In this document: piece after piece, positions 54,361 through 63,921 of the stretch | How positions within the stretch are numbered: position 1 is the first letter of the stretch | How the letters are laid out: every line of letters begins with the position of its first letter | Assembly: GCF_000091305.1 (NCBI RefSeq) | Contig: NC_013929.1 | Span: 3,720,001 to 3,784,000, forward strand | From: Streptomyces scabiei 87.22 | Lineage (GTDB): Bacteria; Actinomycetota; Actinomycetes; Streptomycetales; Streptomycetaceae | Direction of reading: 5' to 3' | DNA: 64,000 nucleotides | Notes under the pieces: model-generated | The model's database searches: none | What the model was told of the DNA's origin: nothing | The model's input: the letters and a program-made list of their open reading frames with translations, nothing else | Program-made: the position numbers and the translations under genes

Positions 54361-54494
54361 CTTCCCCTCCTCGACTCGAAGATCGAGAACGTCAGGAAGG
54401 GGCAAGATTGTTTCCGTGAGCCCCTGCGGGCGAGTGAAGAAGTCATGTGCGGGGCTACTAGACCGCATCTGTTTTCCCCATGCGGAGCTACGCC

Positions 54495-54574
54495 CACAGG
54501 TCAGCACAGAACCAGCACGGGAGGGCTGATGTGGGGTGATGAGAGGTGCTCACAGGTCAGCACCAAGTCAGCAC
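54495..54574. other. Probable attachment-site region (TCAGCAC repeats)
   Basis: The 13-bp sequence CACAGGTCAGCAC occurs at 54495-54507 and 54551-54563; related YCAGCAC units follow at 54513 and 54568 (12 and 11 bases later). Such arrays are typical of tyrosine-integrase arm sites. They lie exactly where foreign DNA meets the chromosomal ychF region, so I read this as the right end of the ICE. The exact core is not identified. Confidence 0.4.
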
Positions 54575-54586
54575 GGGGACGAGAAA

Positions 54587-54614
54587 GGGGCCTGCCTCCG
54601 AAGAGACAGACCCC
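54587..54614 (-). terminator. Intrinsic terminator of ychF
   Basis: On the minus strand, a 12-bp stem with two G-U pairs and a UUCG tetraloop (54614-54587), followed by TTTCTCG. It is 50 bases past the ychF stop. Confidence 0.75.
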
Positions 54615-54663
54615 ACCTGAACTGCACATTTGCAAGATCAGCTAAGTCGTGGTAAGTCACCCG

Positions 54664-55752
<1,089 letters not shown>

Positions 55753-55984
55753 GTTTACGACTTCCCGTACGTAGGAGGGCCAGGCGGCCGGGGGCTGAAG
55801 CGGCGGGGCCTGGGGCCTGAGGCCAGTCCGGCGGATCGTGCCCCAGCGGCCGGAGGGCCGGCCGATCCCCCAGTTTACGGCGTGCCGCCACCCGCTCCGG
55901 CGAGGTATCGAACGCTTGGCCAAGGTCCGCTCAACGGCGTGTCTGTGAACCCATTCGGCACATTAACCGACCTAAGTTGGACGA

Positions 55985-56788
55985 GTGGAGCAGCAGCAGA
56001 GGACGCAGTCCCCGCACACCCCTCGCACCGGGCCGCGGCCGGGCGTCCCGCCCCTTCCCCCGCAGGCGGGGAGAGCGGGACGGGTCCCCGGCGCGGACGT
56101 GCCCGCTCGCGCCCCGGTCGCGCGCGGGCCCGTACCACCACCGGTCCAAGCCGTGCGGAGCGTGGCGCGGGCCGTGCGCCGGATGCCGAATCCGCGCCTC
56201 ACCGATCTGGGCTGCGGGCTGTTCTGCGGGCTGGCGATGTTCGTGCTCGCCGGCCTCGACCGACTGTTGTTCGGTGCGTCGACGGCCCTGTACGGGGTGC
56301 TGTTCCTGCTGGTCAGCGCATTGACGGCAGTGTGGGTGCGGCGCGGGGACCTGGCGAGCGCTCCCGTCGTCGTACCGATCGCCTACGCGGCCGGTCTGCC
56401 GCTGCTGGCCGAGGGCGAGGGCGGCCTCGGCGGGCATCTGATGGCCCTGGTCACCGCCCTCGCCATGCAGGCGGGCTGGCTGTACGGCGGCACGCTGGTC
56501 GCCGGGGTCATCGTGACCGTGCGCAAGCTCCGGCTGATGGCCCGGCGGGCCGCCGAGCGGGAGAGGGAGCGGGGACGCGAGCGGCACGGCCGGGAGGACC
56601 GGGGCGGCCGGGAGGTCCGGGGCCGGGCGCGGGTCGGGGGGCAGGGCGGGCCGGCCCGGGACGGGGACGTCCGGGGCCGGGCGGCCGCCGGTGTCCGTCC
56701 CCGGGCCTCGTACGACCGCGGGCCGGCCGGGCCGCGGGCGCCGAGGCCCCCGGCCCAGCCGCACGGCTCCGTCTCCCGGGGGCGCTGA
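55985..56788 (+). CDS. DUF6542-type membrane protein (267 aa)
   Basis: GTG 55985. Pro/Arg-rich cytoplasmic N-terminus (1-68), then four hydrophobic helices between about 75 and 185 (GLFCGLAMFVLAGL, ALYGVLFLLVSALTAVWV, VVVPIAYAAGLPLL, HLMALVTALAMQAGW), and a long Arg/Gly-rich tail. Typical of a conserved actinobacterial membrane protein next to ychF. Function unknown. Confidence 0.75.
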   Translation: MEQQQRTQSPHTPRTGPRPGVPPLPPQAGRAGRVPGADVPARAPVARGPVPPPVQAVRSVARAVRRMPNPRLTDLGCGLFCGLAMFVLAGLDRLLFGASTALYGVLFLLVSALTAVWVRRGDLASAPVVVPIAYAAGLPLLAEGEGGLGGHLMALVTALAMQAGWLYGGTLVAGVIVTVRKLRLMARRAAERERERGRERHGREDRGGREVRGRARVGGQGGPARDGDVRGRAAAGVRPRASYDRGPAGPRAPRPPAQPHGSVSRGR

Positions 56789-56872
56789 CCGACGCGGCGG
56801 CAGGCGGGCGGGAGCCCCGTCCGCCGGTCGGCGCCCGATGCCCGATCGGACGCCTGCGCGCCCGTCGTCGTC

Positions 56873-57619
56873 CTAGCCGGCCTTCGCCGCCCGCATCGCC
56901 GCGCCCACGATGCCCGCGTTGTTCTGCAGCTGGGCCGGGACGATCTCCGCCCTGATGCCTTCGATGAGGTGCAGGAACTTCGCCGACTTGCGGCTGACGC
57001 CGCCGCCGATGATGAAGAGCTCGGGTGAGAAGAGCATCTCGACGTGGGCGAGGTACTTGGTGACGCGCTTGGCCCAGTGCTCCCAGGTCAGCTCGTGGTC
57101 CTCCTTGGCCTTGGTGGAGGCGCGGGTCTCGGCGTCGTGGCCGTGCAGCTCCAGGTGGCCCAGCTCGGTGTTGGGGACGAGGACGCCGTCGGAGAAGACG
57201 GCGCTGCCGATGCCCGTGCCGAAGGTGAGCAGGATGACCGTGCCCTGCCGGTCGCGCCCGGCGCCGAACTGGACCTCGGCCACGCCCGCCGCGTCCGCGT
57301 CGTTGACCACGGTCACCGGCAGGCCGCCGATCCGCTCGCTCAGCAGGGCGGCCGCGTCGACGTCGATCCAGCTCTTGTCGACGTTGGCCGCCGTCCGGAT
57401 CGTGGCGCCGCCGGTGACCACGCCGGGGAAGGTGATGCCGACCGGGCCGGTCCAGCCGAAGTGGCCGACGACCTCCTTGACCCCGTCGGCGACCGCGTCG
57501 GGCGTCGCCGGGTGCGGGGTCAGCACCTTGTGTCGCTCGTCCGCCAGGTCGCCCAGGTCCAGGTCCACGGGAGCGCCCTTGATCCCGGAACCACCGATGT
57601 CCACGCCGAAGATGTGCAT
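56873..57619 (-). CDS. ppgK: Polyphosphate glucokinase, ROK family (248 aa)
   Basis: ATG 57619. Phosphate-1 motif FGVDIGGSGIKGA at the N-terminus, catalytic Asp in VNDADAAG, TFGTGIGSAVF (phosphate-2), and the polyphosphate-type C-terminus with EMLFSPELFIIGGGVSRK. Phosphorylates glucose using polyphosphate or ATP in the cytoplasm. Full length for PpgK. Monocistronic, transcribed leftward. Confidence 0.92.
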   Translation of the reverse strand: MHIFGVDIGGSGIKGAPVDLDLGDLADERHKVLTPHPATPDAVADGVKEVVGHFGWTGPVGITFPGVVTGGATIRTAANVDKSWIDVDAAALLSERIGGLPVTVVNDADAAGVAEVQFGAGRDRQGTVILLTFGTGIGSAVFSDGVLVPNTELGHLELHGHDAETRASTKAKEDHELTWEHWAKRVTKYLAHVEMLFSPELFIIGGGVSRKSAKFLHLIEGIRAEIVPAQLQNNAGIVGAAMRAAKAG

Positions 57620-57707
57620 GGCCCTACGTTACGTCGTACGACTGTCCGTCACGTTGCCGAGGTGTCCCGGCCGCCGCCGGGGGCCGGATCCTCACGTCCC
57701 GGTACGC

Positions 57708-57743
57708 GTACGGCCCCGGAACCTTCACGTTCCGGGGCCGTAC
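57708..57743 (-). terminator. Terminator after ispH
   Basis: A perfect 15-bp stem (57708-57722 with 57729-57743), loop CTTCAC, 17 bases past the ispH stop and upstream of ppgK on the same strand. Confidence 0.7.
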
Positions 57744-57760
57744 GGCGGGTGTTCCGACGG

Positions 57761-58762
57761 TCAGGCGCCCTGTCCGGTGCGCTCGGCGACCAGGGCCGCG
57801 GCCTCTTCGCGCAGGTCACGGCGGAGTTCCTTGGGCAGGGAGAAGGTGATCGACTCCTCGGCCGCCTTGACCAGCTCGACGTCCCCGTAGCCGCGCTCGG
57901 AGAGCCATTCGAGGACCTCTTCGACGAGGATCTCCGGCACGGAGGCACCCGAGGTGACGCCGACGGTCTCCACGCCCTCCAGCCATGCCTCGTCGATCTC
58001 GCTCGCGAAGTCCACGAGGTACGCCTCGCGGGAGCCGGCGAGCTTGGCGACCTCGACGAGGCGGACCGAGTTGGAGGAGTTGCGGGAGCCGACCACGATG
58101 ACCAGCTGCGCCTGGGCGCCCATCTGCTTCACGGCGAGCTGGCGGTTCTGGGTGGCGTAGCAGATGTCGTCGCTGGGCGGCGAGACGAGCAGCGGGAACT
58201 TCTCCTTGAGCGCGCCGACCGTCTCCATCGTCTCGTCGACGGAGAGGGTGGTCTGCGAGAGCCAGACGATCTTCGACGGGTCGCGGACCTCGACCTTGGC
58301 GACGTCCTCGGGGCCGTCGACCAGCTGGATGTGGTCCGGCGCCTCGCCCGACGTGCCGATGACCTCCTCGTGGCCCTCGTGCCCGATCAGGAGGATGTCG
58401 AAGTCGTCGTTGGCGTACCGGATCGCTTCCTTGTGGACCTTGGTGACCAGCGGGCAGGTCGCGTCGATGGTGGCGAGCTTGCCGCGCGCGGCCTCGTCGT
58501 GGACGGTCGGGGCGACGCCGTGCGCCGAGAACATGACGATGTTCCCCTCGGGGACCTCCTCCGTCTGCTCGACGAAGATGGCGCCCTTCCGCTCCAGCGT
58601 CTGCACGACGTACTTGTTGTGGACGATCTCGTGGCGGACGTAGATCGGGGCCCCGTACTGCTCCAGGGCCTTCTCGACGGCGATCACCGCGCGGTCGACA
58701 CCCGCGCAGTAGCCGCGCGGGGCGGCGAGGAGGACACGGCGGCGGCCAGGCGAAGCGGTCAT
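57761..58762 (-). CDS. ispH: 4-hydroxy-3-methylbut-2-enyl diphosphate reductase (333 aa)
   Basis: ATG 58762 (TASPGRRRVLLAAPRGYCAGVDRAV). Three cluster cysteines are visible in GYCAGV, DATCPLV and DICYATQNRQ, and the substrate motif in FSAHGV and HEGHEEVIGT. Last step of the MEP isoprenoid pathway, an iron-sulfur enzyme making IPP and DMAPP. Long upstream frame extensions are shadow sequence. Divergent from xseA. Confidence 0.95.
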   Translation of the reverse strand: MTASPGRRRVLLAAPRGYCAGVDRAVIAVEKALEQYGAPIYVRHEIVHNKYVVQTLERKGAIFVEQTEEVPEGNIVMFSAHGVAPTVHDEAARGKLATIDATCPLVTKVHKEAIRYANDDFDILLIGHEGHEEVIGTSGEAPDHIQLVDGPEDVAKVEVRDPSKIVWLSQTTLSVDETMETVGALKEKFPLLVSPPSDDICYATQNRQLAVKQMGAQAQLVIVVGSRNSSNSVRLVEVAKLAGSREAYLVDFASEIDEAWLEGVETVGVTSGASVPEILVEEVLEWLSERGYGDVELVKAAEESITFSLPKELRRDLREEAAALVAERTGQGA

Positions 58763-58803
58763 GTCTCCATCGTAGGGGGTTCCCCGGCGGGGCCTCGGCC
58801 GAC

Positions 58804-58952
58804 GGGGGGTGGGGCCCCTGTGCGTCGGCGGCCGCCGGCCCGGTGGGGCTTCTCGCGCAGTTCCCCGCACCCCTGCCTTCCAGGGGCGCGGGGAACTGCG
58901 CGAGCAACCACGAACCACCCGCGGCCGCCGACACACAGGCACCCCCACCCCC
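58804..58952. repeat. Large nested inverted repeat, Streptomyces type
   Basis: Outer arms (about 58804-58833 and 58921-58952) share CCTGTG-GTCGGCGGCCGC. Nested inside is a second hairpin, 58851-58875 with 58881-58906, built on CGCGCAGTTCCCCGC. A single-arm relative occurs at about 63263-63290. This motif is widespread between Streptomyces genes. It sits between the divergent ispH and xseA. Confidence 0.75.
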
Positions 58953-59003
58953 CTCCCGCGCTCGTCGGCATCCATGTCGGTGCTCCCCGCTACGCTCGGC
59001 CGC

Positions 59004-60230
59004 ATGGCACTCAACACGTCCGCCGAATCCCCCCTCCCCGTCGGCGAGGTCTCCCGCCTCATCGGCGGCTGGATCGACCGGCTCGGCGCGGTGTGGGTCG
59101 AGGGGCAGATCACGCAGCTGTCGCGGCGTCCGGGCGCGGGCGTCGTGTTCCTCACGCTGCGGGACCCGTCGCACGACATCTCCGTGGGGGTGACCTGCTA
59201 CCGCCAGGTGTTCGACACGGTGGCCGACGTGGTCGGCGAGGGCGCCCGGGTCGTCGTCCTGGCGAAGCCCGAGTGGTACGCGCCGCGCGGCCAGCTGTCA
59301 CTGCGGGCCACGGAGATAAAGCCGGTCGGGGTCGGTGAACTGCTGGCCCGGCTGGAACAGTTGAAGAAGTCGCTGGCCGCGGAGGGCCTGTTCGCGCCGG
59401 AGCGGAAGAAGACGCTGCCCTTTCTGCCCCAGCTGATCGGACTGGTGTGCGGCCGGGCCTCCGCGGCCGAGCGGGACGTGCTGGAGAACGCCCGGCGGCG
59501 CTGGCCGGCCGTCCGCTTCGAGGTGCGCAACGTCGCGGTGCAGGGGGTGCACGCGGTGCCGCAGGTCGTGCGGGCCGTCAAGGAGCTGGACGCGCTGGAC
59601 GACGTGGACGTCATCGTCGTGGCGCGCGGCGGCGGCAGTGTGGAGGACCTCCTGCCGTTCTCCGACGAGCAGCTCGTACGGGCGGTCGCGTCCTGTCGTA
59701 CGCCGGTCGTGTCGGCGATCGGGCACGAGCCGGACACCCCGCTGCTGGACTATGTGGCGGACCTGCGCGCGTCCACGCCGACCGACGCGGCCAAGAAGGT
59801 CGTGCCGGACGTGGGCGAGGAGTACGAGCGGGTGCGGTGGCTGCGGGACCGGGCGCGCCGCTGTGTGGAGGCGTTCGTGGAGCGGGAGGAGCGGGGGCTC
59901 GCACACGCCCTCGCGCGCCCCTCGATGGAGGATCCGCACCGCATGATCGACGAGCGCGCCGACCACGTGGCCTCGCTGCTCGACCGGGGCCGCCGCTGCC
60001 TCGGGCACCATCTGGACCGTGCGGTCTCGGAGTTGACGCACACGCACGCGCGCGTGGTGGCCCTGTCCCCGGCGGCGACGCTCCAGCGGGGGTACGCGGT
60101 GCTGCAGAGGGCCGACGGCCATGTGGTCCGCGCGCCGGACGAGGCCGGGCCGGACGAGCCGCTGCGGGCGCGGGTGGCCGGGGGCGAGTTCGTCGTCCGG
60201 GTCGAGGGAACGGGGACGGTCGCCGACTGA
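59004..60230 (+). CDS. xseA: Exodeoxyribonuclease VII large subunit (408 aa)
   Basis: ATG 59004. N-terminal OB fold (VWVEGQITQLSRRPGAGVVF), then the catalytic domain with FLPQLIGLVCGRASAAERDV, VVARGGGSVEDLLPF and SAIGHEPDTPLLDYVADLRASTPTDAA, all diagnostic of XseA. Acts with XseB to degrade single-stranded DNA in repair. Slightly shorter than the E. coli enzyme, as usual in actinobacteria. Confidence 0.95.
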   Translation: MALNTSAESPLPVGEVSRLIGGWIDRLGAVWVEGQITQLSRRPGAGVVFLTLRDPSHDISVGVTCYRQVFDTVADVVGEGARVVVLAKPEWYAPRGQLSLRATEIKPVGVGELLARLEQLKKSLAAEGLFAPERKKTLPFLPQLIGLVCGRASAAERDVLENARRRWPAVRFEVRNVAVQGVHAVPQVVRAVKELDALDDVDVIVVARGGGSVEDLLPFSDEQLVRAVASCRTPVVSAIGHEPDTPLLDYVADLRASTPTDAAKKVVPDVGEEYERVRWLRDRARRCVEAFVEREERGLAHALARPSMEDPHRMIDERADHVASLLDRGRRCLGHHLDRAVSELTHTHARVVALSPAATLQRGYAVLQRADGHVVRAPDEAGPDEPLRARVAGGEFVVRVEGTGTVAD

Positions 60231-60235
60231 ACGGC

Positions 60236-60298
60236 CACGGGCGTCGACGGAACGGGCACGGGCGTCGACGGAACGGGCACGGGTGTCGACGGAACAGG
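60236..60298. repeat. 21-bp tandem repeat, three copies
   Basis: The 21-bp unit CACGGGCGTCGACGGAACGG plus G is repeated exactly twice (60236-60256, 60257-60277) and once with two changes (60278-60298). It lies between xseA and xseB. A VNTR candidate. Confidence 0.85.
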
Positions 60299-60330
60299 GA
60301 CTGTCGGAGGGGACGCATAGGGTGGGCCGC

Positions 60331-60615
60331 ATGACCAGCAACGTGAGCGAGGCCGACGGGACCACCCGGGCGGCCGGGGCCTCGGAGACCGAGCGCGCCC
60401 TGGGGTACGAGCAGGCGCGGGACGAGCTGATCGACGTCGTCCGCCGTCTGGAGGCGGGCGGCACGACGCTGGAGGAGTCCCTCGCCCTCTGGGAGCGGGG
60501 CGAGGAGCTGGCGAAGGTCTGCCGCCGCTGGCTGGACGGGGCGCGGGAGCGGCTGGACGCGGCGCTGGCGGAGGACGGCGAGGGTGGCGCGGAGGACGAC
60601 GGCCGGGCCGGATGA
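60331..60615 (+). CDS. xseB: Exodeoxyribonuclease VII small subunit (94 aa)
   Basis: ATG 60331. Core GYEQARDELIDVVRRLEAGGTTLEES and LWERGEELAKVCRRWLDGA match XseB. Poorly conserved acidic ends. It follows xseA by 100 bases, an unusually wide gap filled by the 21-bp repeat. Confidence 0.92.
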   Translation: MTSNVSEADGTTRAAGASETERALGYEQARDELIDVVRRLEAGGTTLEESLALWERGEELAKVCRRWLDGARERLDAALAEDGEGGAEDDGRAG

Positions 60616-60702
60616 CTCCGGCCCGTGGAGCCCGTGGAGCCCGTGGAACACGGGCCCGTGCACCGAGGTGGTGTGAAGCGGATCACCACGCCACAGCTTT
60701 GG

Positions 60703-60731
60703 TTGAACTTTGAACTTCCTTCGCGTAAGGT
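60703..60731 (+). promoter_or_regulatory. Promoter of the nitroreductase gene
   Basis: TTGAAC (60703-60708), 17-bp spacer, TAAGGT (60726-60731), 37 bases before ATG 60769. The -35 is part of a direct repeat TTGAACT-TTGAACT. Confidence 0.6.
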
Positions 60732-60768
60732 CGAGGCCGTACACCTCACATCGCACGAAGGTTGACTG

Positions 60769-61359
60769 ATGTCCCTCGTTCTCGACCCCGCCGCCCAGGA
60801 CCTGCTCTTCCGTGAGGCCCACACCGCGAACACGTTCACCGACGAGCCGGTGACCGAGGAGCAGGTGCAGGCGATCTACGACCTGGTCAAGTACGGTCCG
60901 ACCGCGTTCAACCAGACGCCGCTGCGCATCGTGCTGGTCCGCTCCGCCGAGGCCCGTGAGCGTCTGGTGCCGCACATGGCCGAGGGCAACCAGGCCAAGA
61001 CGGCCACCGCCCCGCTGGTCGCCATCCTCGCCGCGGACAACGAGTTCCACCAGGAACTGCCGACGCTGTTCCCGGCGTTCCCGCAGGCCAAGGACCTCTT
61101 CTTCGCCGAGCGCGCGGCCCGCGAGTCGGCCGCCGGCATGAACGCCGCCCTCCAGGCCGCGTACTTCATCATCGGCGTCCGCGCCGCCGGCCTGGCCGCC
61201 GGACCGATGACCGGCTTCGACTTCGCCGGCGTCCAGAAGGAGTTCCTGGACGACGACCACACCCCGCTGATGGTGGTCAACATCGGCAGGCCCGGCGAGG
61301 GCGCGTCCTACCCGCGCTCCCCGCGCCTCGACTTCGACCACGTCGTCACCACGGTCTGA
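60769..61359 (+). CDS. Malonic semialdehyde reductase, RutE/HadB-type nitroreductase (196 aa)
   Basis: ATG 60769 with AAGG upstream. YDLVKYGPTAFNQTPLRIV is the FMN-binding and signature region of the RutE-like group, and AARESAAGMNAALQAAYFIIGVRAAGL its second half. Full length. Reduces malonic semialdehyde or related enals with NAD(P)H; exact substrate in Streptomyces unproven. Confidence 0.85.
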   Translation: MSLVLDPAAQDLLFREAHTANTFTDEPVTEEQVQAIYDLVKYGPTAFNQTPLRIVLVRSAEARERLVPHMAEGNQAKTATAPLVAILAADNEFHQELPTLFPAFPQAKDLFFAERAARESAAGMNAALQAAYFIIGVRAAGLAAGPMTGFDFAGVQKEFLDDDHTPLMVVNIGRPGEGASYPRSPRLDFDHVVTTV

Positions 61360-61378
61360 GTCCCGGCACCGCCACATG

Positions 61379-61414
61379 ACGAAGGGCCCCGGCGATCCCG
61401 CCGGGGCCCTTCGT
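61379..61414 (+). terminator. Bidirectional terminator
   Basis: A perfect 16-bp stem (61379-61394 with 61399-61414), loop ATCC, between the convergent nitroreductase and DUF4245 genes. Immediately after it, 61438-61500 holds a 26-bp tandem repeat (about 2.4 copies of a GTCACCGTCCGCACCG-type unit). Confidence 0.75.
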
Positions 61415-61520
61415 CGTGTTCACGTCCGCCGCGGGGGCGGGTCACCGTCCGCACCGTTCCCGGCGGGTCACCGTCCGCACCGTTCCCGGCGGGGGACCGT
61501 CCGCGCCGCCCCTCGCGCCG

Positions 61521-62039
61521 TCACTCCGTCCGGAGCGCCTCGGCCATCTTGGTCAGCCGGTCGAACGACGCGGAGCCCGTGACCACGGTCGTGGAACCCT
61601 CTCCGCGCAGGACGAGGGCGTCGTAGCGGTCGCCCTCGTACCGGGTCCAGGTCCGGTCGCCGATCTCCTGCGTGGTGCCGGTCTTCCGCGCGTCCTGGGT
61701 GGCGTCCTCGATGAACCGGGAGGGCTTCTCGGCCGACTGTTCGACCGCCACGTAATCACCGTCGGGGTCGTGGAAGCCGAGGTGCCAGTGGTCCGACTCG
61801 TCGCCCCGGAAGCGGACGGAGGTCGCCTTCCAGGTCTGCGGCAGCCCTTCGGGCGCGGCCACCGGGTAGGAGGCCGCGCGACGCGCCGTCAGCAGTTCGA
61901 CGCGGTAGTCGACGCGCTTCTGTTCCCGCTCGGTCTCGTCGTGCGGGATGAAGAGATAGATGACCCATGCCGCCAGCACGATGAGCCCCAGGGAGAGGAC
62001 CATGTCGCGAACGGTCTGCTTGCCTTTCGTACCTGCCAC
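61521..62039 (-). CDS. DUF4245 membrane-anchored protein (172 aa)
   Basis: ATG 62039. A single N-terminal membrane helix (MVLSLGLIVLAAWVIYLFI, about 13-31), then an extracytoplasmic domain (YPVAAPEGLPQTWKATSVRF, GDRTWTRYEGDRYDALVL). Matches the conserved actinobacterial DUF4245 family. Adjacent and divergent to glpX, as in other Streptomyces genomes. Function unknown. Confidence 0.85.
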   Translation of the reverse strand: MAGTKGKQTVRDMVLSLGLIVLAAWVIYLFIPHDETEREQKRVDYRVELLTARRAASYPVAAPEGLPQTWKATSVRFRGDESDHWHLGFHDPDGDYVAVEQSAEKPSRFIEDATQDARKTGTTQEIGDRTWTRYEGDRYDALVLRGEGSTTVVTGSASFDRLTKMAEALRTE

Positions 62040-62164
62040 GTCCTCATCGTCGCAGGTGCACCGGCCCGCTCATCCGTGGGGTCCCCTGCTCATTTTGTCG
62101 GACTGACGATAGAGTCGGGCAGAACCCTCGTCCGGCCGTCGTCGTATCAGAAAGGTGCGCTCCG

Positions 62165-63199
62165 ATGACCGAGAATCATCAGCTGCCGTCCGAACTGGAA
62201 GTCCCCTCCGAGGCTCCCGACCGCAACCTCGCCCTGGAACTGGTCCGGGTGACCGAGGCGGCCGCGATGGCGGCGGGCCGCTGGGTCGGCCGCGGAGACA
62301 AGAACGGGGCGGACGGAGCCGCCGTGCGCGCGATGCGCACCCTCGTCTCCACCGTGTCGATGAACGGCGTCGTCGTGATCGGGGAGGGCGAGAAGGACGA
62401 GGCCCCGATGCTCTTCAACGGCGAGCGCGTCGGCGACGGCACCGGTCCGGAGTGCGACATCGCCGTCGACCCGATCGACGGGACGACGCTCACGGCCAAG
62501 GGCATGACCAACGCGATCGCCGTGCTCGCGGCCGCCGACCGGGGCACGATGTTCGACCCCTCGGCCGTCTTCTACATGGACAAGCTGGTCACCGGGCCCG
62601 AGGCGGCCGACTTCGTCGACATCGACGCGCCGATCTCCGTGAACATCCGCCGGGTCGCCAAGGCCAAGCGGTCGGCGCCGGACGACGTGACCGTGGTCAT
62701 CCTGGACCGGCCCCGGCACGAAGGGATCATCAAGGAGATCCGCGAGGCCGGAGCACGGATCAAGCTGATCTCCGACGGTGACGTCGCGGGGTCGATCCTG
62801 GCGCTGCGGGAGGGCACCGGTGTCGATCTGCTGCTCGGGGTGGGCGGCACGCCCGAGGGCATCATCTCCGCCTGTGCGGTGAAGTGCCTCGGCGGCACGA
62901 TCCAGGGCAAGTTGTGGCCGAAGGACGACGCGGAGCGGCAGCGGGCGATCGACGCGGGCCACGACCTCGACCGGGTGCTGACCACGGACGACCTGGTCTC
63001 CGGCGAGAACGTGTTCTTCGTGGCGACCGGCATCACGGACGGGGAGCTGCTGCGGGGCGTGCGGTACCGGTCGGAGACGGCGACGACCGACTCGATCGTG
63101 ATGCGGTCGAAGTCGGGCACGGTGCGGCGGATCGACTCGACTCACCGGCTGAGCAAGCTGCGGGCCTACAGCTCGATCGACTTCGAGAAGGCCAAGTAG
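62165..63199 (+). CDS. glpX: Class II fructose-1,6-bisphosphatase (344 aa)
   Basis: ATG 62165 behind AGAAAGGTG. Metal and substrate motifs VIGEGEKDEAPML, DIAVDPIDGTTLTAKG and GVGGTPEGIISACAVKCLGG are those of GlpX. Catalyses the key gluconeogenic step, fructose-1,6-bisphosphate to fructose-6-phosphate, in the cytoplasm. Full length; terminator downstream. Confidence 0.95.
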   Translation: MTENHQLPSELEVPSEAPDRNLALELVRVTEAAAMAAGRWVGRGDKNGADGAAVRAMRTLVSTVSMNGVVVIGEGEKDEAPMLFNGERVGDGTGPECDIAVDPIDGTTLTAKGMTNAIAVLAAADRGTMFDPSAVFYMDKLVTGPEAADFVDIDAPISVNIRRVAKAKRSAPDDVTVVILDRPRHEGIIKEIREAGARIKLISDGDVAGSILALREGTGVDLLLGVGGTPEGIISACAVKCLGGTIQGKLWPKDDAERQRAIDAGHDLDRVLTTDDLVSGENVFFVATGITDGELLRGVRYRSETATTDSIVMRSKSGTVRRIDSTHRLSKLRAYSSIDFEKAK

Positions 63200-63319
63200 C
63201 TCCGCCGGCTCGGCAGGGGGTAGCCAAGGCCGCGGTCGGTTGTGAGCTGCGGGTACGTCGTGGCCGGTCGCGCAGTTCCCCGCGCCCCTGACGGGGCGCG
63301 CCGCCCCTCGACAATCAGC

Positions 63320-63350
63320 AGGGCGCCCTCTTGTGCGGAGAGGGCGCCCT
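63320..63350. terminator. Terminator between glpX and the WhiB-like gene
   Basis: A perfect 11-bp stem (63320-63330 with 63340-63350), 9-base loop, between convergent genes. A GCGCAGTTCCCCGCGCCCCT-type Streptomyces repeat precedes it (about 63263-63290). Confidence 0.7.
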
Positions 63351-63371
63351 TGCTGCACGGAGGTACGGGTG

Positions 63372-63749
63372 TCAGCCCGCCGCGGCTATCGTCCCGTTCG
63401 CGCGCGCGGCCTTCTGCAGTTCCACGTCCCGGCGGCGCCTGCGGGCCAGGACGACCCGGCGTTCGGCCGCGGTCAGGCCGCCCCAGACTCCGTAGGGCTC
63501 GGGTTGCAGGAGTGCGTGTTCCCGGCACTCGACCATGACGGGACAGCGGGCGCAGACGCGCTTGGCGGCTTCCTCGCGGGAGAGCCGGGACGCGGTGGGT
63601 TCCTTGGAGGGGGCGAAGAACAGCCCGGCCTCGTCACGCCGGCACACGGCCTCCGTGTGCCACGGGGCGTCCTGGTCCCTGTCTCGCACTGGCACCCGCT
63701 GGGGCGGAACGGCAGCGACCTGCAGAGACGAATGCGGCGGATGCAGCAC
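63372..63749 (-). CDS. WhiB-like iron-sulfur transcription factor (125 aa)
   Basis: ATG 63749. Four cluster Cys: AVCRRD (about 36), VCARC (66 and 69) and VECREH (75). Then the Wbl turn GVWGGLTAAERR and a basic C-terminal tail (RRRRRD) for DNA binding. Wbl proteins act with the principal sigma factor in development and stress. The N-terminal about 30 residues are not conserved, and a later start is possible. Confidence 0.9.
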   Translation of the reverse strand: MLHPPHSSLQVAAVPPQRVPVRDRDQDAPWHTEAVCRRDEAGLFFAPSKEPTASRLSREEAAKRVCARCPVMVECREHALLQPEPYGVWGGLTAAERRVVLARRRRRDVELQKAARANGTIAAAG

Positions 63750-63921
63750 GGTCTACTCCTGACGACGGCTTCGCGAGCGAGAGACGATGCAGCAAGGCCT
63801 ACCCGCTGTGCGCGGGCCTATGCACTGAGTCCCGATCCGCTGGAATTCGCCGTCCACACCGCACCGACACAACCGGACCCGCCCCCTCAAGTGCGGGCCG
63901 GGAGGGCCGAATTCACACCCG

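Noticed and set aside
57044..59338. 764-codon plus-strand frame over ppgK and ispH
   Set aside because: Antisense to two well-recognised enzymes; repetitive Val/Asp/Gly/Arg content with no domain.
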